Positions 39,264 to 47,465 of a stretch of 64,000 bases of DNA are shown piece by piece. Under the pieces are notes generated by a model. It worked only from the letters and a program-made list of their open reading frames with translations. It was not told the origin of the DNA and did no database searches. Within the stretch, counting starts at the first letter, position 1. Every line of letters begins with the position of its first letter. Position numbers and translations under genes: made by a program. Source of the stretch: Microbispora siamensis (GTDB lineage Bacteria > Actinomycetota > Actinomycetes > Streptosporangiales > Streptosporangiaceae); contig NZ_BOOF01000012.1 in NCBI RefSeq assembly GCF_016863095.1, forward strand, positions 1 through 64,000. The letters are read 5' to 3'.

Positions 39264-39956
39264 TCAGTCGTCCGGGTCGAATGGGTCGCCGAGCAGTCCG
39301 GCGTCGTGGACGAGCAGGGCGATCTGGACGCGGTTGTTGAGGCCGAGTTTGGCGAGGATGCTCGACACGTGCGTCTTGACGGTGGGGACGCTGAGGTGCA
39401 GCAGGGCGCCGATCTCGGCGTTCGGCCTGCCCTGGCCGACCGCCACCGCGACCTCCCGTTCCCGGTCGTTCAGCCGTGACAGGCGCTCCCCGGCGCGGGC
39501 CCGGCGCCGGTCCCGGCCGTCCTCGGCGACCCGGGCGATGAGCCGCCGGGTCACCGCGGGGGACAGGACCGGATGGCCGGCTGCCACCCGGCGGATGGCG
39601 TCCACGATCTCGCTCGGCGGCGTGTCCTTCAGCAGGAACCCGGCGGCCCCCGCGCGCAGGGCGCGCAGCACGTGCTCGTCGGCGTCGAAGGTGGTCAGCA
39701 CGATCACCTCGGGCGCGCCGTCGCGGGCGCGCAGCGCCTCGGTGGCGGCCAGGCCGTCCATCACCGGCATCCGGATGTCCATCAGCACCACGTCGGGGCG
39801 GTGCCGCCCGGCCAGCGGCAGCACCTCGGCGCCGTCCCCGGCCTGGGCGAGGACGCGGATGTCCGGGGCGCCGCCGAGCATCATCACCAGGCCGGCCCGG
39901 ACCAGTGGGTCGTCGTCGGCGATGAGCACACCGATGGGGGAGTCAGGCACGATCAC
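39264..39956 (-). CDS. NarL/LuxR-type response regulator
   Basis: 230 residues. Receiver domain: IGVLIADDDPLVRAGL with acidic pair, phospho-acceptor in VVLMDIRMPVMDGL, Thr in VLTTFDA and Lys in FLLKDTPP. C-terminal LuxR helix-turn-helix: LNDREREVAVAVGQGRPNAE, then LHLSVPTVKTHVSSILAKLG. GTG 39956 overlaps the kinase stop (GTGA), fixing the start; GTG 39950 is possible. It pairs with the histidine kinase just upstream. Likely targets are the divergent membrane genes at 41340-42558, since both sit at the dyads around 41219. Confidence 0.9.
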   Translation of the reverse strand: MIVPDSPIGVLIADDDPLVRAGLVMMLGGAPDIRVLAQAGDGAEVLPLAGRHRPDVVLMDIRMPVMDGLAATEALRARDGAPEVIVLTTFDADEHVLRALRAGAAGFLLKDTPPSEIVDAIRRVAAGHPVLSPAVTRRLIARVAEDGRDRRRARAGERLSRLNDREREVAVAVGQGRPNAEIGALLHLSVPTVKTHVSSILAKLGLNNRVQIALLVHDAGLLGDPFDPDD

Positions 39957-41158
39957 GCCGGCCACGGTAGCCAGGCCCGCACGCGCCAGCCACCCGGGCC
40001 GCCGCCGCCCCCGTTCATGGGTCCGTCCACGGGCCCGTGCTCCAGCCGTCCCCCGGTCAGCGTGACGCGCTCGGCCAGGCCGGCGAGGCCGTGGCCGCCT
40101 CCGCTTCCGGCCCCCCGTCCGACGGCCGCAGGGGCGTCGTTGACCACCTCGACCGTCAGGCCCTCGCCGGGCGCCCCAGTGACCCGTACGCGGACCCCGG
40201 CTCCCGGCGCGTGCCTGCGCGCGTTGGTGAGGGCCTCCTGCACGACCCGGTAGGCGGTGCGGCTCACCCGCTCCGGGACCGTCTCCTCCGCGCCGAGGTC
40301 GTCGCACAGCTCCACCCGCATGCCGGCCCGGCCCGACTCCGCGACGAGCTCTCGCAGGTCGGCCAGGGTGGGCAGGCCGGGCCGCGTGGGCGCGGACGGC
40401 TCGCCGGCCGGGGCGCGCAGCACGCCGATCACCTCGCGCAGATCCTGCAGGGCCTGGTGGGCGCTCTCCCTGATCACCCGTGCCGCCCGGGCGACGTCGG
40501 CGGGGTCCGCGCCGGGGTTGAACTCCAGCGCTCCCGCGTGCACGCTCAGCAGCGACAGCCGGTGGCCGAGCACGTCGTGGATCTCCCTGGCGATGGCCTC
40601 GCGGACCTGGTGCTGCGCCTGCTCGGCGCGCAGCCTCGCCTCGGTCTCCATCCGGGCCGCGCGGTCGCGCTGCGCCAGCACCAGCCGCCGCCGGTGGTGG
40701 ACGAACAGCCCCCAGCCGGTCGCCGCGCCCTGCAGCGCCAGGCCCAGCGTGAACATCGCGAGCGGCGGCATGCTCGGTTCGGGACGCAGCCACGTGAACA
40801 GGGCCGAGACCGGCACGCTGAGGCCGAACACCGCGCCGGAGGTCCGCGGGCGGCGGTGGACCGCGACCGAGAAGAGCGCGGCCAGCATCGGGCCCGCGAC
40901 CATCTCGAAGACGGCCGACAGCGCAACGAGCGTCACCGCGAGCCCGACCGGCCACCGGCGGCGCAGCCACAACGCGGCGCAGCCGAGCGCGCCTGCGAAC
41001 TGGTCGAGGGGGAACAGCCACGCGGGCGGCAGCGGCGCGGTGTCGAGACGGTCCACCGACATGTAGAAGGCGAAGGCCGCGGCGAGCACGAACATCGCCG
41101 AGTCCACGAGCCAGTCGCGCCGGCTTCGCCGGTGCCGGGGGGTGCCGGAGGAATCCAT
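39953..41158 (-). CDS. Sensor histidine kinase (NarL-partner, HisKA_3 type)
   Basis: 401 residues. Four to five membrane helices in the first ~140 residues (DSAMFVLAAAFAFYM; LVALSAVFEMVAGPMLAAL; FGLSVPVSALFTWL; LAMFTLGLALQGAATG). Then comes a short coiled segment (RDRAARMETEARLRAEQAQ), the phospho-acceptor helix EAIAREIHDVLGHRLSLL and an ATPase domain with VQEALTNARRHAPG and HGLAGLAERV. There is no large sensing loop, so it may sense the membrane itself or an envelope stress. ATG 41158 has GGGGGAT as ribosome site. It diverges from the small membrane genes across overlapping dyads. Confidence 0.9.
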   Translation of the reverse strand: MDSSGTPRHRRSRRDWLVDSAMFVLAAAFAFYMSVDRLDTAPLPPAWLFPLDQFAGALGCAALWLRRRWPVGLAVTLVALSAVFEMVAGPMLAALFSVAVHRRPRTSGAVFGLSVPVSALFTWLRPEPSMPPLAMFTLGLALQGAATGWGLFVHHRRRLVLAQRDRAARMETEARLRAEQAQHQVREAIAREIHDVLGHRLSLLSVHAGALEFNPGADPADVARAARVIRESAHQALQDLREVIGVLRAPAGEPSAPTRPGLPTLADLRELVAESGRAGMRVELCDDLGAEETVPERVSRTAYRVVQEALTNARRHAPGAGVRVRVTGAPGEGLTVEVVNDAPAAVGRGAGSGGGHGLAGLAERVTLTGGRLEHGPVDGPMNGGGGGPGGWRVRAWLPWPA

Positions 41159-41218
41159 ATCCCCCGCAGCGTACGACCCGGGGGGAGACCGGCCCACGGC
41201 CGAGCGGCGAAGACCATA

Positions 41219-41252
41219 CCGAAGTCGGGCGCCGTCCGACTTCGGTCGGACG
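41219..41252. promoter_or_regulatory. Two overlapping perfect inverted repeats between two-component and membrane genes
   Basis: CCGAAGTCGG (41219-41228) pairs with CCGACTTCGG (41236-41245). CGTCCGA (41233-41239) pairs with TCGGACG (41246-41252). The two dyads share bases and exclude each other as hairpins. In a 181-bp divergent region this is most likely a binding site for the adjacent response regulator. Confidence 0.6.
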
Positions 41253-41326
41253 ACATGCCGCACGCCGGCGACCTTCGCCGACGGGGAGGATGCCGATGCC
41301 CGATCCCCGAAGGGCGGGCCGGTCCC

Positions 41327-41340
41327 TAGCGTCGGCGCCA
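41327..41340 (+). promoter_or_regulatory. Candidate -10 for a leaderless small membrane protein gene
   Basis: TAGCGT at 41327-41332 is followed by exactly seven bases before ATG 41340, with no Shine-Dalgarno sequence. This supports a leaderless transcript from the divergent region. The overlapping dyads lie about 75-110 bp upstream. Confidence 0.5.
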
Positions 41341-41573
41341 TGCGCAACGTCATCCAACTCGCCGGGGCGTACCTGGTCGTCGCGGGCATCAGCGGCACCA
41401 TCGACCACCTGGCCGTGCAGCCGTTCTGGAGCGCGATACTCAACGTCTTCAACCGGCAGGTCATCCCGCGCCTGGACTTCCTGACCGGCTACGAGGTCTA
41501 CGCCAACCTCCTGGTCGCGGTCGTCGGCGCCGTCGTCCTCGCCGCCGCCTGGAGGCGGAATGAAGACGCGTGA
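41340..41573 (+). CDS. Small two-TM membrane protein, unknown function
   Basis: 77 residues with two predicted membrane helices (IQLAGAYLVVAGISGTIDHL and ANLLVAVVGAVVLAAAW) joined by a short loop with HLAVQPFWSAIL. I do not recognise a family. It overlaps the next gene by 14 bases and is probably expressed with it from the putative leaderless promoter at 41327. The arrangement next to a NarL-type two-component system is reminiscent of regulon genes controlled by that system, which is inference. Confidence 0.65.
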   Translation: MRNVIQLAGAYLVVAGISGTIDHLAVQPFWSAILNVFNRQVIPRLDFLTGYEVYANLLVAVVGAVVLAAAWRRNEDA

Positions 41574-42558
41574 TCCGTGGCGTTTCGCCATGGCGGCCGG
41601 GCTCCTGGTGCTGGCGCCGATGTGCGCCGAGTACGTCACGGGATACGACGACAGCACGGGCGACCCGTTCGTGCTCGTCGCCAGCCTGCTGATCTTCAGT
41701 CCGCTGTACGGCGCGCCCGCCCTGCTCATCCGTGAGGCGGCCCGCCGCCTGGGCATGCCCTGGCCCGGCATCCTCGCCCTCACGGCGGCCTTCGGCGTGC
41801 TCCAGGCCGGCGTGATCGACCAGTCCATGTTCAGCGAGGGCTATCGGGACATCCCGTACTGGGAGGAGATGATCCGCCCGACGTACGTCGAGCCACTGGG
41901 ACTGGCGGCCTACACCACGCTGTCCTTCGTCGCGGGCCACGCGATCTGGAGCTTCGGCGTGCCGATCGCACTGACGGAGGCGCTGAGCCCGCGGCTTTCG
42001 CGTACGCCCTGGCTGCGGACGCCCGGCCTGGTCACGGCCGCGGTGCTGTACCTCGCGGCGGCGGGGTTCGTCCTGCGCGAGCACCTGCGGACCGAGCCCG
42101 ACCACGCCACGGCCGCGCAGATCGCGGGATCGCTGGCGGTCGTCGCGCTGCTCGTGCTCGTCGCGCTGGTCTCCGCCGTGGGAAGGCGGCGCCGAGCCGA
42201 ACTCCCGGCGCCGCAGGGAGGCGCCGCGCCGCGGCCGATCGTCGTGGCGGCGGCCGGCCTGGTGGCGGGGCTGCTCTTCAACTTCCTGCCCTCGACCTGG
42301 GCCGGGGTCGTGGCCGGGCTCGCGGTGATCGCGTTGTGCGCCGCGGCCGCCGTCCGCCTCGCCCGCTCGCCGGAGTGGAGCGTCCGCCATGCCGCCGCGC
42401 TCGCCGCCGGAGCCCTGACCGCGCGCGCCGCGGTCGGGTTCTTCGCGGTCCCGCTGGGAGAGGTCGCACCGGTCGCCAAGTACGCCCACAACGTCGCGTT
42501 CCTCGCGGGCGCGGTGCTGCTCGGCGTCCTGACGACCCGGCGTCGCGGCGCCGCATGA
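41560..42558 (+). CDS. Polytopic membrane protein, unknown function
   Basis: 332 residues and about eight membrane helices (AMAAGLLVLAPMCAEYV; VLVASLLIFSPLYGAPALL; GILALTAAFGVLQAG; YTTLSFVAGHAIWSFGV; VTAAVLYLAAAGFVL; SLAVVALLVLVALVSAV; VAAAGLVAGLLFNFL and more). Short loops contain conserved-looking SPLYGAPALLIREAARRLG and SEGYRDIPYWEEM. I do not recognise a named family with certainty. ATG 41560 lies inside the end of the preceding small gene, so the two are coupled. It converges on the DNA ligase across three 15-bp repeats. Confidence 0.7.
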   Translation: MKTRDPWRFAMAAGLLVLAPMCAEYVTGYDDSTGDPFVLVASLLIFSPLYGAPALLIREAARRLGMPWPGILALTAAFGVLQAGVIDQSMFSEGYRDIPYWEEMIRPTYVEPLGLAAYTTLSFVAGHAIWSFGVPIALTEALSPRLSRTPWLRTPGLVTAAVLYLAAAGFVLREHLRTEPDHATAAQIAGSLAVVALLVLVALVSAVGRRRRAELPAPQGGAAPRPIVVAAAGLVAGLLFNFLPSTWAGVVAGLAVIALCAAAAVRLARSPEWSVRHAAALAAGALTARAAVGFFAVPLGEVAPVAKYAHNVAFLAGAVLLGVLTTRRRGAA

Positions 42559-42600
42559 TTCGGCGCAGGGTGACTCGGCGCCGGGTGACTCGGCGCGTTC
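42556..42600. repeat. Three 15-bp tandem repeats between convergent genes
   Basis: TGA(T/C)TCGGCGC(A/C)GGG occurs at 42556-42570 and 42571-42585, and a partial third copy (TGACTCGGCGCGTTC) at 42586-42600. The first copy begins with the stop codon of the membrane gene; the third touches the stop of the ligase gene. Replication slippage is the likely origin. Confidence 0.7.
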
Positions 42601-43567
42601 ATCCTTCCTCGCGGACGACCTCGCCGGGGTCCTTGTCGTCGCGCAGGCCCCGCCAGGAGGGGTGGCGCAGCCGCCCCTCGCCCGTCCATTCGGCGAACTG
42701 CACCTCGCCGACCAGGACGGGGTCCACCCACCGGCCGCCCCTGGCCTCCTCACGGGTGATCCCCTCGAACGGGGGCGTGTCCCGCCGCAGCGGCGCCAGG
42801 CGCTCGCCGAGCCGCCGCAGCGCCTCGTCGGTGAAGCCGGTGCCGACGCTGCCGGCGTACCGCAGGCGCCCGCTGTCGTCGTTGACGCCCACCAGCAGCG
42901 CGCCGACGGTGTTCGCCCGGCGGCCCTCCCCGGCCCGCCAGCCGCCGACGACGACCTCCTGCGTACGGACGTTCTTGACCTTCACCCAGTCGGGGGAGCG
43001 GCGGCCGGGGCGGTAGGGGGAGGCGAGCCGCTTGGCCACGACGCCCTCCAGCCCCAGCCGCCGGGAATCGGCCAGCGCGTGCTCGCCGCCGTCGGCGTAG
43101 TAGGGCGGGATGGCCCAGTGGCGTCCGGCGTGCACGAGGTCCTCCAGACGGCGCCGCCGCTCGGTGTACGGCATGGTGATCGCGGTGGCGTCGTCGACGT
43201 GCAGCACGTCGAACAGCAGGTACGTCACGGGCGTGGTGACCAGGAGTTGCCTGATCCTGAGCGGGTTGCGCTGGTGCATGCGCGGCTGCAGCGCCTCGAA
43301 CGACGGCCTGCCCTGCTGGTCGAAGGCGACGATCTCCCCGTCGAGCACCACCGCGTGCCCGCCCGTGGCGCCGGCGAGGCCGGCGAGTTCGGGGTAGGCG
43401 GCGGTGACGTCCTTGCCGTTCCGGGAGATCAGCCGCAGCGTGCCGCCCTCGACGTACCCGAGGGCGCGGACCCCGTCCCACTTCATCTCGTGCGCGTAGT
43501 CGCCCTCGGGCTCGGGCAGCCGCCCGAGCCGGGCCATCATCGGCGTGTACGCCGGAAGGGCGGCCAT
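42599..43567 (-). CDS. ATP-dependent DNA ligase (LigC/LigD-ligase-domain type)
   Basis: 322 residues. The adenylation domain has the catalytic Lys in YAHEMKWDGVRAL (KxDG-type), then RLISRNGKDVT, LDGEIVAFD, and late EGVVAKRL and WVKVKN (motifs IIIa, IV, V). An OB-fold end of ~110 residues contains GGWRAGEGRRANTVGALLVG, YAGSVGTGFTD and VGEVQFAEWT, matching LigD ligase domains. It seals nicks using ATP through a ligase-AMP. No Ku, polymerase or nuclease domain is next to it, so it is a stand-alone LigC-like ligase. ATG 43567 is preferred; a longer form is possible but has no family support. Confidence 0.87.
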   Translation of the reverse strand: MAALPAYTPMMARLGRLPEPEGDYAHEMKWDGVRALGYVEGGTLRLISRNGKDVTAAYPELAGLAGATGGHAVVLDGEIVAFDQQGRPSFEALQPRMHQRNPLRIRQLLVTTPVTYLLFDVLHVDDATAITMPYTERRRRLEDLVHAGRHWAIPPYYADGGEHALADSRRLGLEGVVAKRLASPYRPGRRSPDWVKVKNVRTQEVVVGGWRAGEGRRANTVGALLVGVNDDSGRLRYAGSVGTGFTDEALRRLGERLAPLRRDTPPFEGITREEARGGRWVDPVLVGEVQFAEWTGEGRLRHPSWRGLRDDKDPGEVVREEG

Positions 43568-43703
43568 GCCCTGCTGGTACCCCGGCGAGCCCGGCACGTA
43601 CCTCCTGACCTGCGGTGACGCGCTCCACCATCCTCCGAAGGAGGGATGCCGGGCGACGAGTCGGGTGATGCCGCGTGATCGGCGCCGCCGCGAACCTTGA
43701 GGC

Positions 43704-44417
43704 ATGGAAGCCATCGAGGTGACAGACCTCCGCAAGGCGTACGGGGACACCCGCGCCGTGGACGGGGTGACGTTCACGGTCCGGGCCGGTGAGACGTTCG
43801 GGATCGTCGGCCACAACGGCGCGGGAAAGACCACGACCGTCGAGTGCCTGATCGGGCTCAGGAGAGCCGACGCGGGCACGGTCCGCGTGCTCGGCGAGGA
43901 TCCGGCGCGCAGGCGGCGCGCCCTGGCTCACCGCCTCGGCGTGCAACTGCAGGACAGTTCCCTGCCCGAGCGGATCAAGGTGGGCGAGGCGCTGCGCATG
44001 TTCGGCTCCTTCTACCGGAACGCGGCCGACTGGCGGCGGGTGATGGAGCGCTGGGGCCTGCGGCCGCTGGCGAGGAAGGCGTTCGGCGACCTGTCGGGCG
44101 GGCAGAAGCAGCGGCTGATGCTCGCGCTGGCCCTGGTCGGCGACCCCGAGGTGGTCGTGCTCGACGAGCTGACCACGGGCCTCGACCCGATCGCGCGCCG
44201 CGAGACCTGGCGGCTGATCGGCGATCTGAAGACGGCCGGCACCACCGTGGTGCTGGTCAGCCACTACTTCGACGAGATAGAGGCGCTCTGCGACAGGGTC
44301 GCCGTCTTCGCCCACGGCCGGGTGGAGGCGACGGGCACCACGGGCGAGCTCATCGCCCGGACCGGAACCGCCTCGCTGGAAGAGGCCTACCTCGCTCTGG
44401 AGGGAGCAGACCGATGA
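43704..44417 (+). CDS. ABC-2 type transporter ATPase
   Basis: 237 residues: Walker A GHNGAGKTTT, signature LSGGQKQRLMLALALVG, Walker B VVVLDELTTGLDP and switch His (LVSHYFDE), of the DrrA/CcmA/NatA class. It powers the membrane subunit that follows. The ATG overlaps nothing; the 3' end overlaps the permease start as ATGA. Together with a two-component pair behind it this forms a four-gene unit, a common arrangement for antibiotic or lipid exporters under local control. Substrate unknown. Confidence 0.9.
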   Translation: MEAIEVTDLRKAYGDTRAVDGVTFTVRAGETFGIVGHNGAGKTTTVECLIGLRRADAGTVRVLGEDPARRRRALAHRLGVQLQDSSLPERIKVGEALRMFGSFYRNAADWRRVMERWGLRPLARKAFGDLSGGQKQRLMLALALVGDPEVVVLDELTTGLDPIARRETWRLIGDLKTAGTTVVLVSHYFDEIEALCDRVAVFAHGRVEATGTTGELIARTGTASLEEAYLALEGADR

Positions 44418-45103
44418 AGGCGTTCACGGCTCTGACGGCCGCCGAGCTCAGGCTGCTGTCGCGCGATCCCGCCTCGTTGTTCTTCATGGTGGCCTTCCCT
44501 CTCATGCTGCTTGTGCTCAAACGCGGCGACGGCGGCGCGGTCCCCGGCTACCTCGCAATGATCGCCACCATCGGCGGGATGGGCGCGCTGCCGGGCCTGT
44601 TGGCCTCGTACCGCGAGCGCAAGGTGCTCAAGCGGCTGGCCACCACGCCGATCTCCCCGGTTCTGTTGCTCGGCGCCCAACTGGTGGCACAGGTCGCCGC
44701 GGGTCTGGCGGGCTCCGTGCTGCTGGTGGTCGTGGCGATCGCGGTGTTCGGCGTGCGGGCGCCCGGCGACGTCCTCATGCTGGCCGCCGCCTTCCTGCTG
44801 TGCTCGGTGATGGTCTGCGCGTTGGGCTTCATGATCGCCGCGGTCGTGCGCAACACCAGGGGCGCGAGCCTGATCGGCATGCTGGTCATGTTCCCAATGA
44901 TCTTCCTGTCGGGCGCGGCCGTGCCCAGGAAGGCCCTGCCCGGCTCGCTGCGCCAGATCGGCGACTTCCTGCCCCTGACCCCGGCTGTGAAGGCTCTGGG
45001 GGACGCCTGGTCCGGCACCGCCGCGTCCTTCCCCCTGCTGATCCTGGCCGGGATAATCGTGGTGGCCACGGCCGCCGGCGCCGCGCTGTTCCGATGGGAG
45101 TGA
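44414..45103 (+). CDS. ABC-2 type transporter permease
   Basis: 229 residues and about six helices: FFMVAFPLMLLVL, LAMIATIGGMGALPGLL, a cytoplasmic turn SYRERKVLKRLATTPIS (the usual ABC-2 amphipathic loop), then AQVAAGLAGSVLLVVVAIAV, AAFLLCSVMVCALGFMIAAV, MLVMFPMIFLSGAAVP and ILAGIIVVATAAGAALF. It pairs with the ATPase upstream. ATG 44414 overlaps its stop. The following kinase gene starts 4 bp after the stop. Confidence 0.88.
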   Translation: MKAFTALTAAELRLLSRDPASLFFMVAFPLMLLVLKRGDGGAVPGYLAMIATIGGMGALPGLLASYRERKVLKRLATTPISPVLLLGAQLVAQVAAGLAGSVLLVVVAIAVFGVRAPGDVLMLAAAFLLCSVMVCALGFMIAAVVRNTRGASLIGMLVMFPMIFLSGAAVPRKALPGSLRQIGDFLPLTPAVKALGDAWSGTAASFPLLILAGIIVVATAAGAALFRWE

Positions 45104-45107
45104 GGAC

Positions 45108-46193
45108 GTGAACGTCTGGGAGGCGCGCTGGTTGCGCGCCTTCCACATGTTGTACTACGCCTGTCTGGCGCTCGGGCTGATCCTCTCGTATGGGGAGGGC
45201 GCGGGCCCCGGCCCGCTGACGCCGGCAATCGTCGCGCTCATGGCTGGCTGGCACGGCTTCTTCGTCGCACGGCGGCCGCGGCTGCTCGGGCGGCCGAACC
45301 CGATGGCCTTCCACCTGGCGGTCGTCTGCGCGCTCTACGTCGCGCTTGTGGTGCGGGACCGGTCCTTCGACGTGGTCGTCTTCGGGCTGATGCCCCAGCC
45401 GTATCTGATGCTGGCGAGGCCCTGGTCCTACGTGGGGGCCGTGGCGACGGTCCTCAGCACGTTCGCCGCCAGAGGCTATCTGGACGATCCGAACGCCCTG
45501 TGGCGGCTCGTCGGGAGTTCCGGTCTCGTCGTGGCGATCGGATTGTTCGTGGACTACGTGTCCCGGCAGAGCGCGCAGAACCGGACGTTCGGGATGCTGG
45601 AGGAGCGGGCGAGGCTGGCCAGGGAGATCCACGACACCCTCGCACAGGGGTTGAGCGGGATCGTCACCCAACTGGAGGCGGCCGAGCAGGCGATGCCCGA
45701 TCTGCGTGCCGTACAGAAGAGGATCGCGCTGGCCAAGGAGCTGGCGCGCGACAACCTCCAGGAGGCGCGGCGCTCGGTCGAGGCGCTGCGGCCGGGCCCT
45801 CTCGCCGGCGCGGGTCTCGACGCGGCGCTCGCGGAGGTGGCCGCCCGGTGGTCGAGGGCGTCGGGGGTGACGGCGACCGTGTCGGTGGAGGGGACGCCCC
45901 GGCCGCTGTCCGGTGAGGCAGGGGCGACGCTGTTGCGGGCGGCGCAGGAAGGGCTGTCGAACGCGGCCAAGCACGCCCGGGCGGGCAGGGTCGCGATCAC
46001 GCTGACCTACATGGACGATGAGGTGACGCTCGACGTGTTCGACGACGGGGTGGGTTTCGATCCGGACGTGCGCGGCGCGGGTTACGGGCTGGCGGCCATG
46101 CGGGAGCGGGCCGGCGGCATCGGGGGAACGCTGACCGTGGAGTCCGCTCCGGGAGAGGGGACGGCGCTGTGCCTGCGGATCCCCTCAAGTTGA
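45108..46193 (+). CDS. Sensor histidine kinase (HisKA_3 type)
   Basis: 361 residues. Four to five membrane helices to ~150 with short loops (FHMLYYACLALGLIL; VVCALYVALVV; YVGAVATVLSTFAARGY; SSGLVVAIGLFVDYV). The dimerisation helix has the phospho-acceptor in RLAREIHDTLAQGLSGIV. The ATPase region has AAQEGLSNAAKHAR and GYGLAAMRERAGG. Its start, GTG 45108, is 4 bp after the permease stop. It should phosphorylate the response regulator that overlaps its end. As the transporter genes precede it, autoregulation of the unit is likely. Confidence 0.9.
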   Translation: MNVWEARWLRAFHMLYYACLALGLILSYGEGAGPGPLTPAIVALMAGWHGFFVARRPRLLGRPNPMAFHLAVVCALYVALVVRDRSFDVVVFGLMPQPYLMLARPWSYVGAVATVLSTFAARGYLDDPNALWRLVGSSGLVVAIGLFVDYVSRQSAQNRTFGMLEERARLAREIHDTLAQGLSGIVTQLEAAEQAMPDLRAVQKRIALAKELARDNLQEARRSVEALRPGPLAGAGLDAALAEVAARWSRASGVTATVSVEGTPRPLSGEAGATLLRAAQEGLSNAAKHARAGRVAITLTYMDDEVTLDVFDDGVGFDPDVRGAGYGLAAMRERAGGIGGTLTVESAPGEGTALCLRIPSS

Positions 46194-46789
46194 TGATCGT
46201 CGATGACCATCCGGTGGTCCGCGACGGACTGCGCGGCATGTTCGACCGTGTGGCGGACATCGAGGTGGTGGCGGAGGCGTCCGACGGGTTCGAGGCGCTG
46301 GCCATGGCCAGGAGGGCGCGGCCGCATGTGGTGCTGATGGACCTTCGCATGCCCGGCCTGGACGGTGTCGGGGCGATCCAGCGGCTCCGGGCGGACCATC
46401 CGGAGATCAAGGTGGTCGTGCTGACCACGTACGACACGGATGCGGACGTGGCGCGGGCCATGGCCGCCGGGGTGGCGGGCTACCTGCTGAAGGACGCGCC
46501 ACGCGAGGAACTGCACAGAGCGGTCCGTACGGCCGCCGCCGGCGGAGCGGTCCTGGCGCCATCGGTCGCGTCCGCTCTGATGAGCAGGCCCGCGGCGCAG
46601 GAGCCGAGCCCGCGCGAGCTGGAGGTGCTCCGCCTGGTGGCGCGGGGCTCGGCGAACAAGGAGATCGCCAGAGCTCTGCTGATCAGTGAGACGACGGTGA
46701 AGACGCATCTCAAGCACGTCTTCGCCAAGCTCAATGTCGACAGCAGGGCCGCGGCCGTCGTCGTCGCCATGGAGCGCGGGCTCATCTAA
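46169..46789 (+). CDS. NarL/LuxR-type response regulator
   Basis: 206 residues. Receiver: LMIVDDHPVVRDGL, VVLMDLRMPGLDGV (phospho-acceptor Asp), VLTTYDT and YLLKDAPRE. DNA-binding end: PSPRELEVLRLVARGSANKE, then ALLISETTVKTHLKHVFAKL. GTG 46169 lies inside the kinase gene (25-base overlap). ATG 46193 is an internal alternative but would cut into the first strand. It completes the ABC-2 operon. The TAA at 46789 overlaps the stop of the convergent PIN-like gene. Confidence 0.9.
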   Translation: MPADPLKLMIVDDHPVVRDGLRGMFDRVADIEVVAEASDGFEALAMARRARPHVVLMDLRMPGLDGVGAIQRLRADHPEIKVVVLTTYDTDADVARAMAAGVAGYLLKDAPREELHRAVRTAAAGGAVLAPSVASALMSRPAAQEPSPRELEVLRLVARGSANKEIARALLISETTVKTHLKHVFAKLNVDSRAAAVVVAMERGLI

Positions 46790-47235
46790 GGGAGGATCTC
46801 CAGGCGGACGTCGAGGCCCTCGTACAGGTAGGGGGTCGCGGTGATGATCCGCCAGTTGCGGCGGGTGGCGTGGACGACCGCGTGGGCGGCCACCAGGACG
46901 TCGGGCAGGAGCGCGTCGGCGGCGGACGGCCGGTGGCGCCGCAGGCTCGTCATGACCGCCTGCGCGTACGGCCCGCCTTCGACGGCGTCGTCGGGGGAGA
47001 GCGCGCCGGTGACCACCATGGACATGCGCAGGAAGCGTTCGAGCCGGGGCTGGATGGGGCCCAGCGACAGCACCTGGACGGCGAGCGCGGGGACGAGGAG
47101 GGTGACGCCGTGGGCCGAGGACTGCCGCACGACGGCCCTGCCGTACATGCTCTTGCCCTCGATCAGGTGGACGACGGCGTCGAGGTCCAGCACGTGGCCG
47201 GACAGGACGCCGGCCGGTGGGACGGGGTCGGTCAC
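46786..47235 (-). CDS. PIN-like domain protein, putative toxin of a VapBC-like pair
   Basis: 149 residues of the PIN-domain class: LDLDAVVHLIEG holds the first acidic residues, DVLVAAHAVVHA another, and a terminal RIITATPYLYEG replaces the usual T-x-D. The mid acidic residue (usual Glu in xxxEV) is Gln here (ALAVQV). So about half of the usual Mg-binding acids are present, and nuclease activity is uncertain. It follows the small RHH gene with a 4-nt overlap (47232-47235), the usual order antitoxin then toxin. Such pairs cleave RNA in many actinobacteria; a non-catalytic or altered PIN is equally possible here. Confidence 0.65.
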   Translation of the reverse strand: MTDPVPPAGVLSGHVLDLDAVVHLIEGKSMYGRAVVRQSSAHGVTLLVPALAVQVLSLGPIQPRLERFLRMSMVVTGALSPDDAVEGGPYAQAVMTSLRRHRPSAADALLPDVLVAAHAVVHATRRNWRIITATPYLYEGLDVRLEILP

Positions 47236-47465
47236 GCGGCGTCCGCCTTGGCGTCGCCGGTCACCAGGCGCGCCGCGCGGGCGCTGTCGTCATCGGTGAT
47301 CCCGTCCTGCCAGCCCGGCCCCCATAAATCGGCCATGATGGCCAGGTCGCCCTGGATGCGCCGCCGCTCCCGCAGCGCCGCGGCGATGTAGGCCGAGGCG
47401 TTGCCGGACGCCTGCGCCTCGTCGGCCAGTTCGTCCGGCAAAGAGATCGTAATCTTCTTGGTCAT
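47232..47465 (-). CDS. Ribbon-helix-helix antitoxin-like protein
   Basis: 77 residues. The N-terminal 40 have the CopG/RHH pattern: KKITISLPDELADEAQASGN (strand then helix) and ASAYIAAALRERRRIQ (second helix). The tail DLAIMADLWGPGWQDGITDD is acidic, probably the toxin-binding part. ATG 47465 overlaps the stop of the SGNH hydrolase gene (ATGA), so the pair is translationally coupled to that gene. It would repress its own operon in a typical TA module; there is no separate promoter visible within the hydrolase gene end. Confidence 0.75.
   Translation of the reverse strand: MTKKITISLPDELADEAQASGNASAYIAAALRERRRIQGDLAIMADLWGPGWQDGITDDDSARAARLVTGDAKADAA

Noticed and set aside
41219-41252. Rho-independent terminator
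   Set aside because: The dyads lie between divergent gene starts, not ends, so an operator role is more sensible.
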